NCBI GenBank assembly: GCA_002104945.1
Contig: MCFH01000048.1
Coordinates: 372,001 to 436,000, forward strand
Direction: 5' to 3'
From: Piromyces finnis
Taxonomy: Eukaryota > Neocallimastigomycota > Neocallimastigomycetes > Neocallimastigales > Neocallimastigaceae
DNA: 64,000 bases
Shown: in pieces, positions 10,641 through 21,767 of the stretch
Layout: each line of letters begins with the position of its first letter
Numbering within the stretch: position 1 is the first letter of the stretch
The notes under the pieces: model-generated
What the model saw: the letters and a program-made list of their open reading frames with translations, nothing else
Databases searched by the model: none
Told to the model about the DNA's origin: nothing
Made by a program: the position numbers and the translations under genes

Positions 10641-10860
10641 CAAATATTGCTGAATCTTTCAAGGTTTCCGGTTTGGGAAATCATTCAATTATATTCACTT
10701 AGAAATACTGAAGCTGATATCATTCTTGCTTTACCTTGGATAGAAAAACATTGTCCTATGTACTAGGACGATGAAGATGGACAATCGTCTTGTAGTGATC
10801 CTGACTCTCTCAATTATGATGACCTCTTACTGTGACTCCAGTAACAATGAAAAAATCATG
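10641..10860 (+). pseudogene. gypsy-like protease remnant, 3' part
   Basis: Carries a frame reading EADIILALPWIEKHCP near 10709-10758, which resembles the C-terminal half of gypsy proteases (the conserved D-I-I-L-G-x-P-W region). It fits as the continuation of the ESGSDLNFIHPEF remnant near 3890, about 6.7 kb upstream, so copy 1 appears to have inserted inside this gypsy gene. Frameshifts and stops follow directly. Confidence 0.6.
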
Positions 10861-11589
10861 AACATTAGAGGCCATTAAACTTCCGTAAGAACCATTAGTA
10901 ATTAAAATAGTTATTGTAATAACATCAATAGTGATAGTGTAAATAATAATAACAATAACTGTAATATTAAATATACATGTAATAAAATTGTTATGATGAA
11001 ATTTTAAATACTAAAATAAATATTATAATACTAGAATAAATATTAACAAATATATATTAATAGTAAATAATTTTTATTTAAATAATTTTATAATTATTTC
11101 TTTTATTTATTAGTATTTAGCGTTATTTTGAGCTATTTAACTATAATAATTTATTTTACCACTTGATTGGGTAAATGAAATAAACTTTCTATTAATATAT
11201 GGGGTATGCATATTTTTTAACAAATAAATGCTAACCTGAATATATGGTTTCAATTGAAATATTTGTGGGCAATTTTATGGCCACAAATTGTAAAATATTA
11301 TATTAACTAAATAAAATATTTATTACATATTTAAGGGGGAAATTTAATGTATTAATATTTTTAAATTAATTTTTATTAAATATATAAACTATGATTTGTT
11401 TGTTTAATTAATAAATATATAATAAATAGCTAGTATAAAAAGTATAACAAAAATATAATAAAATAAAAAATATTATTTAAATTAATAAAATAAATAAATT
11501 TTTGTTATAACTTAAATTTATTTACACCTCGATTTCTTTTAGTCACGTTATTACATGACTATTTTATTATGTAATTATTAATAAAATAT
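10861..11589. other. non-coding AT-rich stretch
   Basis: No gene seen. A purine run TTTAAGGGGGAAATTT at 11331-11346 resembles a polypurine tract upstream of a 3' LTR on the plus strand and might belong to the same decayed gypsy element, but no LTR end was found. Confidence 0.4.
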
Positions 11590-11800
11590 TTTTATTAATA
11601 ATTAGAGTTTTATATAATATTTCATATCAAATTATCTGATAATAAAATAAAATTTTAAATTATATTCTTTAACCAATAAATATTTTAGATAATAAATAAT
11701 TTTTTTATAAACAAAGTCTCAAAACCAAAAAATAATATATAGAACATATACTTAAAATATAATCAACCATATAGTAAATAAATCAAACCTTTATTTTAAA
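11590..11800 (-). mobile_element. truncated LTR fragment (same family as 17229-18008 and 36047-36828)
   Basis: Sequence around AACCAATAAATATTTTAGAT and ATAATCAACCATATAGTAAA matches the interior of the LTR at 36190-36360, in the same orientation as that copy. Both LTR ends are missing. It abuts the decayed copy 5 coding region at about 11810. Confidence 0.6.
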
Positions 11801-11809
11801 ATTCTACCG

Positions 11810-13092
11810 ACAGGTTTAACGAATGCTTTAACTCAGAAGAAGAAAAGCAAGATTATTTCAACGTCAGATTTAAGAAAAATAAGACCAAGAACGAAAATCC
11901 CGAAGAATTTAAAGAAAAATTCTCCAACTTCATGGCTAGAGTTAAACCGGATTACAGTCAAGGCTCCCGCGAAGAACAGTACTACTACTACAAGAAACAC
12001 CCAAGAATCTATAATCTAAATATCAAGAACTCAGTTTTCTTTCGACCAGAGGGTTTCAAGGGGCGATAAGTCCTTGAAATCCAAAGCAATCAGGGCTTCA
12101 GGAAAGTATTCAAGGATCATCCACCTCGATACGTGGGCAAAGATCAAGGCCTTGAATACCTTAGAGATCTCAAGGCGTATCTACAGACCTATACGTCAAA
12201 CGTGAAAGAGTCTCAAATAAGGGATGCTGTTCTTGAGAGGGGAGGTAAAGAAGTAAAAGCATTGTATAAAAACGTATTCTTGAAGAGGCTGGATAACCAA
12301 TCTATTAAATGGAATGACATCGTAACTTGGAAGAAACTTAACTTATTCGTCTACCATTTTGAGAAGCAATTCTGAGAACGAACCATCGAAGAACAAGAAA
12401 AATTCTGTAGGACTATTCGTCCGTTAAAGGTAACCAGCGAAGAAAACGTAGAGAACCTAATAGAAACAATAGAAAAGTATGCCGATAATTTAAATAAAAC
12501 TTTCTAAAGCTGTTTCCTTAAATTAACCAAGAACTGCTCGAAATCGGTTATAAAGCCATGCCTTGAAAAGTTGACTCAATTACCTACTTATGACCCATGC
12601 GAAGATTTCGATGAGCAAAACGCCAAGAACAAAGAAATCTACGAAGAATTAGTTAATATATTACTCTCGGAACTAGCAAAGGAAGAAGGATCTAAAAATC
12701 TTAGAGAAGATATCAACTTATTTATGGCTACCGAAAAAGAAAAGCCTAGTAAAAAACCTACCAGAAAGGAATCTCATGTACCTAGAACAACTAGTTATAA
12801 TTCAAACAATAAAATTCTCCACCAACCCTATTCCCATAGGAATAAGAAAGGTAAGAAACCATATCGTCAGTCTCATAATATTGACGAAAACATTTTAGAT
12901 GAAAACATAACAGAAAAGGATAAATTTTCAACTGAGGAAATCAAGGCTCGAAACACCTCATCAACCCGAAATTTTGAGGAAGAATGCATTATAATAAGGC
13001 ACTCATCATGGACAATGCCTTTAATGCAAAATATGGTATAGTATTACTAGATTCCGGATCCGCAGGTAACTGCATAGGATCTAATTTATAAA
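11810..13092 (+). pseudogene. integrase-less retroelement, copy 5 (capsid-like region to protease)
   Basis: Internal fragment of the same family as copy 1 but a distinct subfamily, closer to copy 4. It shows KQDYFNVRF, KPDYSQGSREEQYYYYKKHP, DLKAYLQTYTSNVKESQIRD and VLERGGKEVKALYKN, then the basic linker and the protease block ending near SGSAGNCIG at about 13050-13080. In-frame stops lie near 12067 (TAA), 12373 (TGA), 12506 (TAA) and 13087 (TAA), with a frameshift near 12970. Both ends are truncated: an LTR fragment on the left, the gypsy F element in opposite orientation on the right. No RT part remains. Clearly dead. Confidence 0.85.
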
Positions 13093-14684
13093 GGAACTTA
13101 AAGTTAAAACCTATCTCAGTATGTTCTTCTACAACTTGTTTTCTCTGTTTCCGAGCTAATAAAGATTCTTCTTCTTCATCACTTTCACTTCCGTTATTTT
13201 CTGACTCAAGGTTGGTATCATTTAGCGTACTAACTATTGCATTTGCTTCACTTCCTGACTGTTATCCACTTTTAATGACATCCGGGATAATGCGTCAGCT
13301 AAAATATTCGCTTTTCCAGGTTGATATCTTACTTCTACCATATTTTGGCTAAAGTCATTAACCCAGCGAGCGTGTTTTGAAGTTTGATGTTCATTTTTAT
13401 TAATGATAGCAACTAACGGAAGTGTAAAGATATAAGATATATCTTTAAATTATTTAACAATTAATTAATAACTGTTAAATAAAAATCTTGATATTTTAAT
13501 GAGAATTATTCATAAAATTTATTCAATAAATTTTATGGAATAATTAAATAATAATTAATTTTAAAATATCAAGGTTAAGAAATGAAATTTGGATAAATAT
13601 TTAAATTAATGGATAATTAAATTTAAATATTTTAAATATTCAAATTAAATCTTAAAAAGTTTTTATTTAATTAAAATTAGTTTAATAACTTTAGGTAGTT
13701 TTAAAATAAGTTTTTTTAATAAAAAATATATTATAAATAGTATTATTAATATTAAAATAATATATAAATAATGCATGGACTGTATCCAATTTGCAGTTTA
13801 CTCAAATTGAATCAAAAGTGTATTTAATTTGTTTTAGTTTAGTTTTATTATTTATTTAAATTTGTATTAAGTTAGTTTTGTTTATTTTATATTAAATATA
13901 TGTATAATTGAATGAAAAATATATAAAATGAATGTAAATGAAAAAACATATAAATACATGTATTTTTTCCAAATTTTAAATAAACGTAGTTGTTATTGAC
14001 TATTATATAGTTAATAACTTTTAAAAAGAAATATTAATTGAAAATTTTTATTTATTTTAGTGTTTAAATTTTTTTTTTATTTTTTGTGTTTTATTGTAAA
14101 ATTAATAATCTGTTTTAAAATTATTATTTTACAGGAAGGTAGTCAGTATATAAAATAGTTTTGTACGGATTTCCTAGAACATAATGACGAAATTCCATCA
14201 GGCAATAATGAGCAGCGGTACCTTCCAGTTCAGTAATAGGGTAGTTTAATTCAGCTTTCTTTAAGGCACGACTAGCATACTTTATAGGATGCTACCCCGT
14301 CCTCCAAAAGTTGCAATAATACGCCGCCAATACCACTGAAACTGGCGTCAGAGCGAATAATGAAAGGAATATCATAACGAGGGAAACACAGAATAGGGGC
14401 AGAGGCCAAATATTCTTTAGCAGCTACGAACGACGAATTACACTCAGAATCCCAAATAAACTTGGCGTCTTTTCTAAGGAGTTTATTCAAGGGAGCAGTA
14501 ATGGAAGCAAAGTGATCAATAAATTCCCTATAATAACCAACCATACTAAGAAAAGAACGAAGTTCAGTAACAGATTTAGGAGGATCTAGTTTGAGTATAT
14601 CATCAACCTTAGATTTAATAGGAAGAAGACCATTAATAGAAACAACATGACCCAACACTTCAACTTCCTGTAAGCAAAAGTGAC
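13093..14684 (-). pseudogene. gypsy F RNase H region, split by a solo LTR
   Basis: 3' part of a minus-strand Ty3/gypsy pol. From 14658 leftward: LGHVVSINGLLPI, LSMVGYYREFIDHFA, IRSDASFSGIGGVLLQ (RNase H Asp), a break at about 14272, then AELNYPITELEGTAAHYCL. The frame meets a solo LTR (13423-14133) and resumes at 13422 with NEHQTSKHARWVNDFSQ and ADALSRMSLK, the usual end of gypsy RNase H. Beyond about 13110 the sequence is a short acidic stretch and then copy 5. No integrase is left. The right side continues at 15412 after another solo LTR. Confidence 0.85.
13423..14133 (-). mobile_element. solo LTR, 711 bp, TSD GGAAG
   Basis: Begins TGTAAAGATATAAGATATATC and ends TTATTTTACA on the plus strand, with the 5-bp duplication GGAAG at 13418-13422 and 14134-14138. 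It is in reverse orientation relative to the related LTR at 14685-15411, sharing the ACAGATTAT and TTGTAAAATT blocks. It splits the RNase H frame of gypsy F, so it is younger than that element. Confidence 0.92.
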
Positions 14685-15411
14685 TGTAAAAGTTTATAAA
14701 AAAACAGATTATAAAATTTTACAATAAAACATAAAACACGAAATAAATAAAAAGAAACAAAAAAAACAAAATCTTATTTAAAAATATCTCTTTTATTAAT
14801 TTTATTTAGTTATTAACTAAATAATAGTCAATAACAATTACATTGTTTTAACCAAGAAATTTTACATGTATTTATATTTTTTGTAAATTATATTTTAATA
14901 TACTATTCTATTTAATTATACATATATTCAATATAAAATAAACAAAACTAATTTCATACTAATTTAATTAAATAATAAAATAATAAAACTATACTAAAAC
15001 TAATTAAATACACTTTTAATTCAATTTGAGTAAACTACAAATTGAATACAGTCCATGTATTACCTATATATTAATTAAATATTAATAATACTATTTATTA
15101 TTTATTTGTTATTAAAAATGCTAATTTAAAACTACGCTAAAGTTATTAAATTAATTTTAATTAAATAAAAAAACTTTTTAAGATTTAATTTGAATATTTA
15201 AAATATTTAAATTTAATTATCCATTAATTTAAATATTTATCCAGATTTCATTTCTAACTTTGATATTTTAAAATTAATCTTTATTTAATTATTCCATAAA
15301 ATTTATACAGTAAATTTTATAAATAATTTTTTCATTAAAATATCAAGATTATTATTCAATAATTATTAATTAATTATTAAATAATTTAAAGATATACTTT
15401 ATATCTTTACA
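14685..15411 (+). mobile_element. solo LTR, 727 bp, TSD GTGAC
   Basis: TGTAAAAGTTTATA to ATATCTTTACA, flanked by GTGAC at 14680-14684 and 15412-15416. The 3' end carries the palindromic AAAGATATACTTTATATCTTT shared by this LTR superfamily. It is nearly identical to 31635-32363. Inserted inside the RT of gypsy F; the RT frame is recognisable on both sides. The internal region was lost, as expected after LTR-LTR recombination. Confidence 0.94.
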
Positions 15412-17228
15412 GTGACACTTCTCAATGTTGACCTTTAAACTATTATCGCGAAGGATCTGGAAAACCTTTTTGATATCACGAAGATGTTGTGAGTAAGGAG
15501 AATAAATAATTATGTCATCCATGTATACTTGAATACAAACATTGAGGAGGTCAAAGGAGATACGATTCATCTCTCTTTGAAAGGTCGCGGGCGCGTTTGT
15601 TAAACCAAAAGGCATGACCACGTAATCAAAATTTCCAAAACGCGTAGTAATAGCTGTAATACATTGATCTTCTGGTAGCATAGGAATTTGGTGGTATTCA
15701 CTGAACAGATCTAAGGCCGTGAAAAATCTTGCACCAGTCATTGATTCAAAAGCTTCTCTAATGTTGGGAATAGAGTAAGCATCCTTTACAGTAATATTAT
15801 TGACTTTTTTATAATCTGCACAAAAACGCCATTTATTGTGCTTCTTAGGAATCATCACAATGGGAGAAGCTCAAAGAGAATGGGATGGAACAATAAGGCC
15901 TTTATCTAGTAGTTTTTGAAGTTCACCTTTAAGAGCAGCTAGCTGAACTTGTGACAACTTCCGAACTTTAGCTTTAATGGGTTTAGCGCCATCGACAAGT
16001 TCAATGTGGTGTGACCGGAGTTTTGAACGTTGAAGGTCATCAGTGGAACAAGCAATAACATCACGAAAAGAAAATAGAAAATTTTGAAAATCATCTACAA
16101 CAATCGGTTCTTCAGAATTATATGAAGGAATAAAATTATGTAGTTCCTCAACTTTACCTAGAATTAAATCCTCCTTATTAAGAATAGGCTCGTCCTTGAG
16201 AGCAGCTACAATTGGTTTCCTATCAGAAGAGAGGAATAAGTAACAGTAATAGCACAAAGAGTTAAAAGAATTAATATCAATAATAGGAGTGAGAGGTTCC
16301 AGAGTACCTTGACATATCTTAACACAAACGGTTTTATCGACTGCATCAACAATAATACATTGATCATGTTGAACTTTCAAACCAATCAGAGCATCATAAA
16401 ATACGTCGTCATTATCACAAATGCGGAATAGGACCGGAAAGGTATGAGAACCAATACACGCATTGAGTTCAACCAAATCAAAGGTACGAAGATTATCATC
16501 AGCCATAGCCTGTTGAATTTTACTGTAGACTTGGCCTTCAATTTTGAAGTCGTTTATATTATCTAACAAGAATTTCCTAGAAACCAAGTTAATATTACTG
16601 CAGGAATCGACTAAAAGAAAAGTCTTATGTCCATTCAGTAAGGCATGAACTACTGCAATGTCGTGGTCTTTTACGGCACCAGACACATAGTCGTGATGAG
16701 GATTATTAACGACTTGTAGTTCCAGCGGCTTATTATCCTGTTCAGCCATACCCATAACAATAGAGCTAGAAGGAACACGTTCCTTCTTTAAGTTGTTGAC
16801 AAGATCCATACCAGATTGATTGGATAATTCCAAGAGTTGTGCGAAAGTCACATTAGCCTTAGTATTTTTCAAGTCTTCGCAGATATCATATCTATTTGTC
16901 CCTTGAGATAACTTCATTACTTGTACAGTTTTCTCTTTTGGGCCTAAGGGCTGTATAAGTGCGCTTCCGATATTAGGAGAGGAAGTAATAGGACTTTTAC
17001 TTTTCTTTTCACTTTTCAGCTTTGAAACATTTTTAAAATATACAGATTTAACATGACTCTCGGACTTACGGACAGCTGGAGGTGCCTGGGTTTGCTCCAA
17101 ATCCATTTCAACACTACTTACGTTTGGGGACGAGGGGAGTTCGAACGCATGACCTGGGGACTGGGGTTCGAGACAGTGCCCGTTGCACCATTGTGGTGAT
17201 TTTCCTGAAAATTTTTTGAAAAGGCAAG
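15412..17228 (-). pseudogene. gypsy F protease and reverse transcriptase
   Basis: Protease to RT of a minus-strand Ty3/gypsy element. The open frame 15871-17228 has a linker, ANVTFAQLLELSN, then the protease core LLVDSCSNINLV near 16600: the catalytic DSG is DSC here. The RT begins with SHHIELVDGAKPI and KGLIVPSHS. A TGA at 15871-15873 sits where gypsy RTs normally have Trp before ASPIVM. RT continues in 15417-15870: KWRFCADYKKVN, TALDLFSEYHQIP, VMPFGLTNAPATFQ and YMDDIIIY. The frame is then cut by the solo LTR at 14685-15411. An open frame reported up to 17265 runs into LTR sequence; the real left boundary is the LTR insertion at 17229. Confidence 0.9.
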
Positions 17229-18008
17229 TGTAAAATATTCTAAAGTTCAGGTTTGTATACAACACTAAACTAACAATTAAACTAATTATTTTTAATAATA
17301 ATTTTTATTTATTTATTTATTTATTTTTAAAACTATACTAACTAAACAACCGTTGATTACTTTACCGTGAAGGTTATTTCACCAGAGCCCTCACTAGGTA
17401 ATCAATTAATATTTTTTATTATTTAAAAACGACTAAACTAATTATAAACTAATGTTAATTTATCTAAACAAAATTAACCTATACGATTTTCCAACTATCG
17501 TTTCAATAGTTGAAAAATTTTCTTTATTTATACTTTTTAAACAAATTGAATAAATTCTAATATACATGTTTTAATATTATAATTTTACATTGTTTACATT
17601 TATACATTTATTAAAAGAAATTATTTGTATTAAACTATTTAAATTCAATTTATTTACTAAAGAATTTTCTAAACTTAAAATTAGAAATAAATAAATTAAA
17701 TATATGGTTAATTATATTTCAAACATATATTTAATTTATTTATTTCTAATTTTGAGGCTTAGTTTATAAAAAAAATTTTTTATTATCTAAAATATTTATT
17801 GGTTAAAAATTATTTAATTTAAAATTTTATTTTATCATCAAAAACTTTATCTTATCATAAAATTAAATTTTACATAAATTTATGTTAATGTATTGTGATA
17901 TAAATTTTTGTAATTAAAGAATAAAATTTACGGTACATTAATTTAATACATTATACATTATTTTAAATACGTATTAAATACATTATTCTATTAATACAAT
18001 ATTTTACA
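17229..18008 (+). mobile_element. solo LTR, 780 bp, TSD GCAAG
   Basis: TGTAAAATATTCTAAAG to CAATATTTTACA, flanked by GCAAG at 17224-17228 and 18009-18013. A second copy in the opposite orientation lies at 36047-36828 and a fragment at 11590-11800. It separates the gag and protease parts of gypsy F. Confidence 0.94.
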
Positions 18009-18013
18009 GCAAG

Positions 18014-19189
18014 ATTCGCCTGGGGGCGTGCCTGAGATGGTTGTGAACTCACCGGAGATGTAGTAGTATCAGAATTCGAGGAGGTGAGAGAGTTGCGCCT
18101 CTTCATTTAGCTGATTCCTCCTCATTTGTAGAATCTATAATCCTTTTAACTACAGCAATTATATCCTTTTTGACCGTAGATTCCGATGATGAGTGACCCA
18201 TTTGGTTACTGGAGGTGGATCGACCTCCATTTAGTGATTTAAACGACCACAGTCTTTTTGGAGGTGTCCTGGTTCTGGTTGATGGTAGCGATAACACACT
18301 TTTTGGGAAAAGTTACCAGACGCATGAGGGGTATTCCTAGGCTGAGTGTAAGATGAATTATACCTGTTTTGATACTGATTTGGAGGATTATAAGCAGGAT
18401 AAGGAGTGTAATATTCAGATTGATGATAAGTGGCATAACCATCTCCCATTGGTGCAGAAGGCCTGTTGTTGAAATAAGGTTCTGGGTAACTAGGTCCAGG
18501 AGTCTGGACAGAAGCAACCGGTGTTGAAGGATAATTGTAACTGGAATTATTAGAATATCCATAAGAATAAGGGTTAGGATTGGAATAATGACTATCCATC
18601 GGACGATATTGTGGTGTATAAGCACCATGAGGATTATAACCGGGAGTAAAGCTATTAGAATAAGAGGCGTATTCCAGTATTCATGGTTCTTTGCAGTTTG
18701 GCAAGCCTCATCAATAGTTGCAGGCTCGTGAATGGTGAGGGCATGTTGTAGTTCTGGACGACTACGGATAGCATGCATATAGTCGTACACAGAAACTCTG
18801 GGGCAGTATTCCGCATCCAAAGAATGGTAAAGGTCCAAAAATCTATTATTGAATTTATCCACTGTTTCGTCAGGACGAATAACCATAATCTTTAATCGGC
18901 GAAAACCGTCCTGTTTGTTGTTCCAATAGGCTAACCTATTCCTAATTGATGGCATACATTCATCCAAAGAGGGTGGCCTGTTCCACATGCGTTCAAACCT
19001 AATTAGTTAATCAACAATTTCTGGGAAATCGATACAACCGACAATGGTATCGAACTTTTCATTCTCATCAACAATACCTTCTTTAGAAAACCATGCTTCC
19101 ATCTGACTTTTCCACACATCTTCATTGCAATGGGTTTTGTCCAAGATAGGAAGTCTATAATACGAAGGTCTATTAGCCATAACAAAAAT
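18014..19189 (-). pseudogene. gypsy F gag
   Basis: Starts at about 19180 with MANRPSYYRLPILD, followed by EDVWKSQMEAWF and, after an in-frame TAA at 19007-19009, RFERMWNRPPSLDECMPSI, a retrotransposon Gag capsid pattern (WNNKQDGFRRLKI, DETVDKFNNRFLDLYHSL). A frameshift near 18665 moves into a Tyr/Pro/Asn-rich tail (18240-18600) that ends in a zinc-knuckle remnant: CYRYHQPEPGHLQKDC, where the second Cys is Tyr. A short overlapping frame at 18103-18297 probably leads towards pol. Gag would form the particle shell. The DNA just right of 19190 is non-coding and then the CRESS insertion, so the 5' LTR of gypsy F is missing or unrecognised. Confidence 0.85.
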
Positions 19190-19312
19190 TTACTGAAATT
19201 TAAAGGGTTAGGTATTAATGAGTAAACAGAATTTTTTTTTTAATAATTATTTTTCTACTTATTTAACTTAAAATAATATAACAAACTAATTATTTAATAT
19301 ATTTTATTTATC

Positions 19313-19354
19313 AAGTTTTCGACCTCCACTTCGGGCCCTCACTAATAAATACTT
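19313..19354. repeat. 42-bp direct repeat, left end of CRESS element 1
   Basis: Identical to 21726-21767. Contains ACCTCCACTTCGGGCCCTCA. In the right copy it encodes the start of Rep; in the left copy it stands 12 bp before the capsid ATG with an A12 run between. The distance between copies, 2,413 bp, fits one unit of a small circular ssDNA virus genome with terminal redundancy. Confidence 0.93.
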
Positions 19355-19365
19355 AAAAAAAAAAA

Positions 19366-20478
19366 ATGGTGCGTAATAAAGCAAGACAATTGGCTCAAAA
19401 TTTAGGACGTAGAGCAAGAGATAGGATTGTACGAAGAAATCGTAGGATTGGCAATAGACAATTCGAATCAGTTAAAGGAAATGCTGCTGGTACAATCCAT
19501 ACTACAACACGTATGATAGTACGTAGAACACCACGCGAACAACGATTTTTACGCAAATTGTTTAAAACAAACCCTACTAAAAACAAATATATAAACAGAT
19601 TTGGTTTTTCTTGGATGGGTGCTGGTGCAGCCTCAAAAACTATTTGGTATAGTGTTTGTCATTTAAAGTTCAATAATTTATGTACTTATTTACAAGGTCG
19701 TAAAATCTTACCGACACAGAGTATATAAGGGGTTTCTGCTACAGTAACCAATGATAAAGCAGTGGGAAATTCCCCATCAGCTGGTATTTACGTTGGTAAA
19801 TGTACATTCCATTACGAATTGTACAACCCAACTAATTATTTAATGACTGTATACATATACGATTTAATTTGTAAATGTGATACACCACATCAAATAGCAT
19901 ATTCTGATGCTGGTAATGATGGTAATAGTGCCCCTGAAGCTTGTATGCAAAAGGGTTCAAAATCCATGACCGATGGAGGTTCTACCCCAACATGGCAAAT
20001 TGCAGACCCTACACTCGAAATGGGTACATATTGGAATACTGTTGGTATGAAACCAACGGACTATCATTTATTTAATATGATTTGGAAAGTCAAAGGAATG
20101 AAAAAAATCATTTTACCACCTGGATCATCACACCATCACGTGGTTATATACAACCCAAAAAAGAAGATAACCAATGCTAGTTTATTATACCCTAGAGAAA
20201 CTAGACATACTAATAATAAAATGGGTATTGGTGGTATTACACAAGCAACTTTATTTGGTTTTGAAGGTCAAGTTGCAACTGAAGACAATCAACGTAGTGA
20301 TGGTACAATTATAGGTACATTACCTGGTAAATTATTAGTTAAATGTATTAAAAAGGTAAATATATGGGATCTTCCATGTAACTATCAATCGGTAACATCT
20401 GAAGATGACTTAGTAGTATCATGGACTAAACCAACTATATTCTCTGATTTAGTAGAAGTCAATGCAATGTCTACATAA
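19366..20478 (+). pseudogene. capsid-like protein of CRESS element 1 (one internal stop)
   Basis: 370-codon frame broken only by TAA at 19726-19728; the two halves are in the same frame. The N terminus is strongly basic (NLGRRARDRIVRRNRRIGNR), as expected of a DNA-binding arm of circular ssDNA virus capsids; the rest is beta-rich with Gly, Asn and Tyr. It is divergently placed to Rep, which is typical of CRESS genomes. The TAA could be a C-to-T change of CAA. I assign it as capsid from position, size and the Arg-rich arm, not from a recognised motif. No host promoter is evident. Confidence 0.75.
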
Positions 20479-20762
20479 GAACACGTGACATACAACTAAG
20501 TTAACGTGTTTGATCCTTATGAGCCGCAGGCTCTAGACCCTGGCCGTTGATTATCACATGTTTATATCTCATGGCGATCATGTGATGATCACGTAATGAG
20601 TCACACCCTCCCACTTATCCATAGCCAAGTGGTTCTGAGAGGATTGTTTCCTACTCTGGACGGACGGCTCTGGGGGAGTAGGAGGAACAGATTTTTTTAT
20701 TTTTTTATTTAACACAAAATGTATACAACACAAATGTAATGTAATGTAAAATTTAATAAACT
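20479..20762. promoter_or_regulatory. intergenic region of CRESS element 1 with four hairpins
   Basis: Less AT-rich than its surroundings and packed with inverted repeats: AACACGT/ACGTGTT (20480-20510), ATCACATG/CATGTGAT (20553-20586), CCACTT/AAGTGG with a 10-nt loop (20611-20632) and CCTACTC/GAGTAGG (20650-20682), then T-runs. It lies between the converging 3' ends of capsid and Rep. Candidates are bidirectional termination and a replication origin; a standard nonanucleotide of the TAGTATTAC type was not found. Confidence 0.6.
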
Positions 20763-21767
20763 TTATTTAATATAATTTATTTTGTAAAACAACACATGTA
20801 CAATTTTTTTTAAAAAGTTTAAGTGTTCAATGTTTAAATTCTTATATAAATCTTCATTGGATAACCAAATCATTGGTTTTCCCCATTTAACAGTTCTTTT
20901 ACCACGATATTTATCTGTGAGAGTAAACTGTTTTTGACCCCCAAAGAAACACTTCCAAGAGGGTAAAAACTTGGTGATATCACTAGAAAAATCGTCTAAA
21001 ATAATGTAGTCGGCTGTATCATCCCAGTCGTCCATGTTTAGGAGGTTGTTAAAATACATATGTTTACCTAAGGACCTGGCCCATTCAGTTTTACCTGAAC
21101 GACTAGGACCTATTAAAATTAAAGATTGTGGTCTGGACCATTCTCCATATCTACGTAGATTTTCCAACCAACCTTGAAAGTAGCAAAGCTTCCACATGGC
21201 CAACTCTTCTGGTAACTTAAAGTCACCTTGAGTGTATGGCGAGATGTATTCAGCTTTAGGTTCAGTTGGAAACATTTTTTTAATGTAAGCAATCCAATTT
21301 GAAAAGTGGTTAGCAAACCTGGAAGCAAAACCCTCTTCGTGGAGTCTAGCGATTACTTGATTTTGAGTCAAACGTTCACTGAGATAACGTTCCCAGTTTG
21401 GTTCTTTAGAATCATCACTTCCTTCAACTAATTCCTCTTTGTAATCAAAAGTACAAAGTGGTTCTTTATCCTCTTTTGTGAGATATTTGATCATAGGTTC
21501 GATGCTTCTTGATCCATTTCGCTTTACAGTAGAAATATGTGGATGTAAACCACACATATCAAAGTTAAATTCGTTGACAGTTACTCTTTTAGTAAATCTA
21601 ATATACACGTGAAAATGTCTACGACCAGTCACATGACCTACCTCTTCGGCTACCATTAATTTATCCACATGAGCATCAGCAATTACTAATAATTGTAAAC
21701 TTGCGTATAATTCTTCTTTTGTAATAAGTTTTCGACCTCCACTTCGGGCCCTCACTAATAAATACTT
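20763..21767 (-). CDS. rep: replication initiator protein (Rep) of CRESS element 1
   Basis: HUH endonuclease-SF3 helicase Rep of a circular ssDNA virus, open over 330 codons from GTG at 21753-21755. Motif II is HFHVYIRF (residues 47-54). Motif III is YLTKED with the catalytic Tyr at 91 and Lys at 94. Walker A is GPSRSGKT (216-223), Walker B ILDDF (252-256) and motif C MIWLSNED (295-302). In CRESS viruses it nicks the origin and unwinds DNA in the nucleus. There is no ATG: the frame continues upstream of GTG through the 42-bp repeat, giving KYLLVRARSGG, which sits where motif I should be. The natural start is therefore missing or lay in sequence lost at integration. No stop interrupts the body, so this gene may be recent or under selection. 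Confidence 0.93.
   Translation of the reverse strand, partial: KYLLVRARSGGRKLITKEELYASLQLLVIADAHVDKLMVAEEVGHVTGRRHFHVYIRFTKRVTVNEFNFDMCGLHPHISTVKRNGSRSIEPMIKYLTKEDKEPLCTFDYKEELVEGSDDSKEPNWERYLSERLTQNQVIARLHEEGFASRFANHFSNWIAYIKKMFPTEPKAEYISPYTQGDFKLPEELAMWKLCYFQGWLENLRRYGEWSRPQSLILIGPSRSGKTEWARSLGKHMYFNNLLNMDDWDDTADYIILDDFSSDITKFLPSWKCFFGGQKQFTLTDKYRGKRTVKWGKPMIWLSNEDLYKNLNIEHLNFLKKIVHVLFYKINYIK
21726..21767. repeat. 42-bp direct repeat, right end of CRESS element 1
   Basis: Identical to 19313-19354. It encodes the N-terminal part of Rep on the minus strand. Sequence immediately outside differs: TATTCTAATAG on the right, an A12 run then the capsid ATG on the left copy. Confidence 0.93.
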
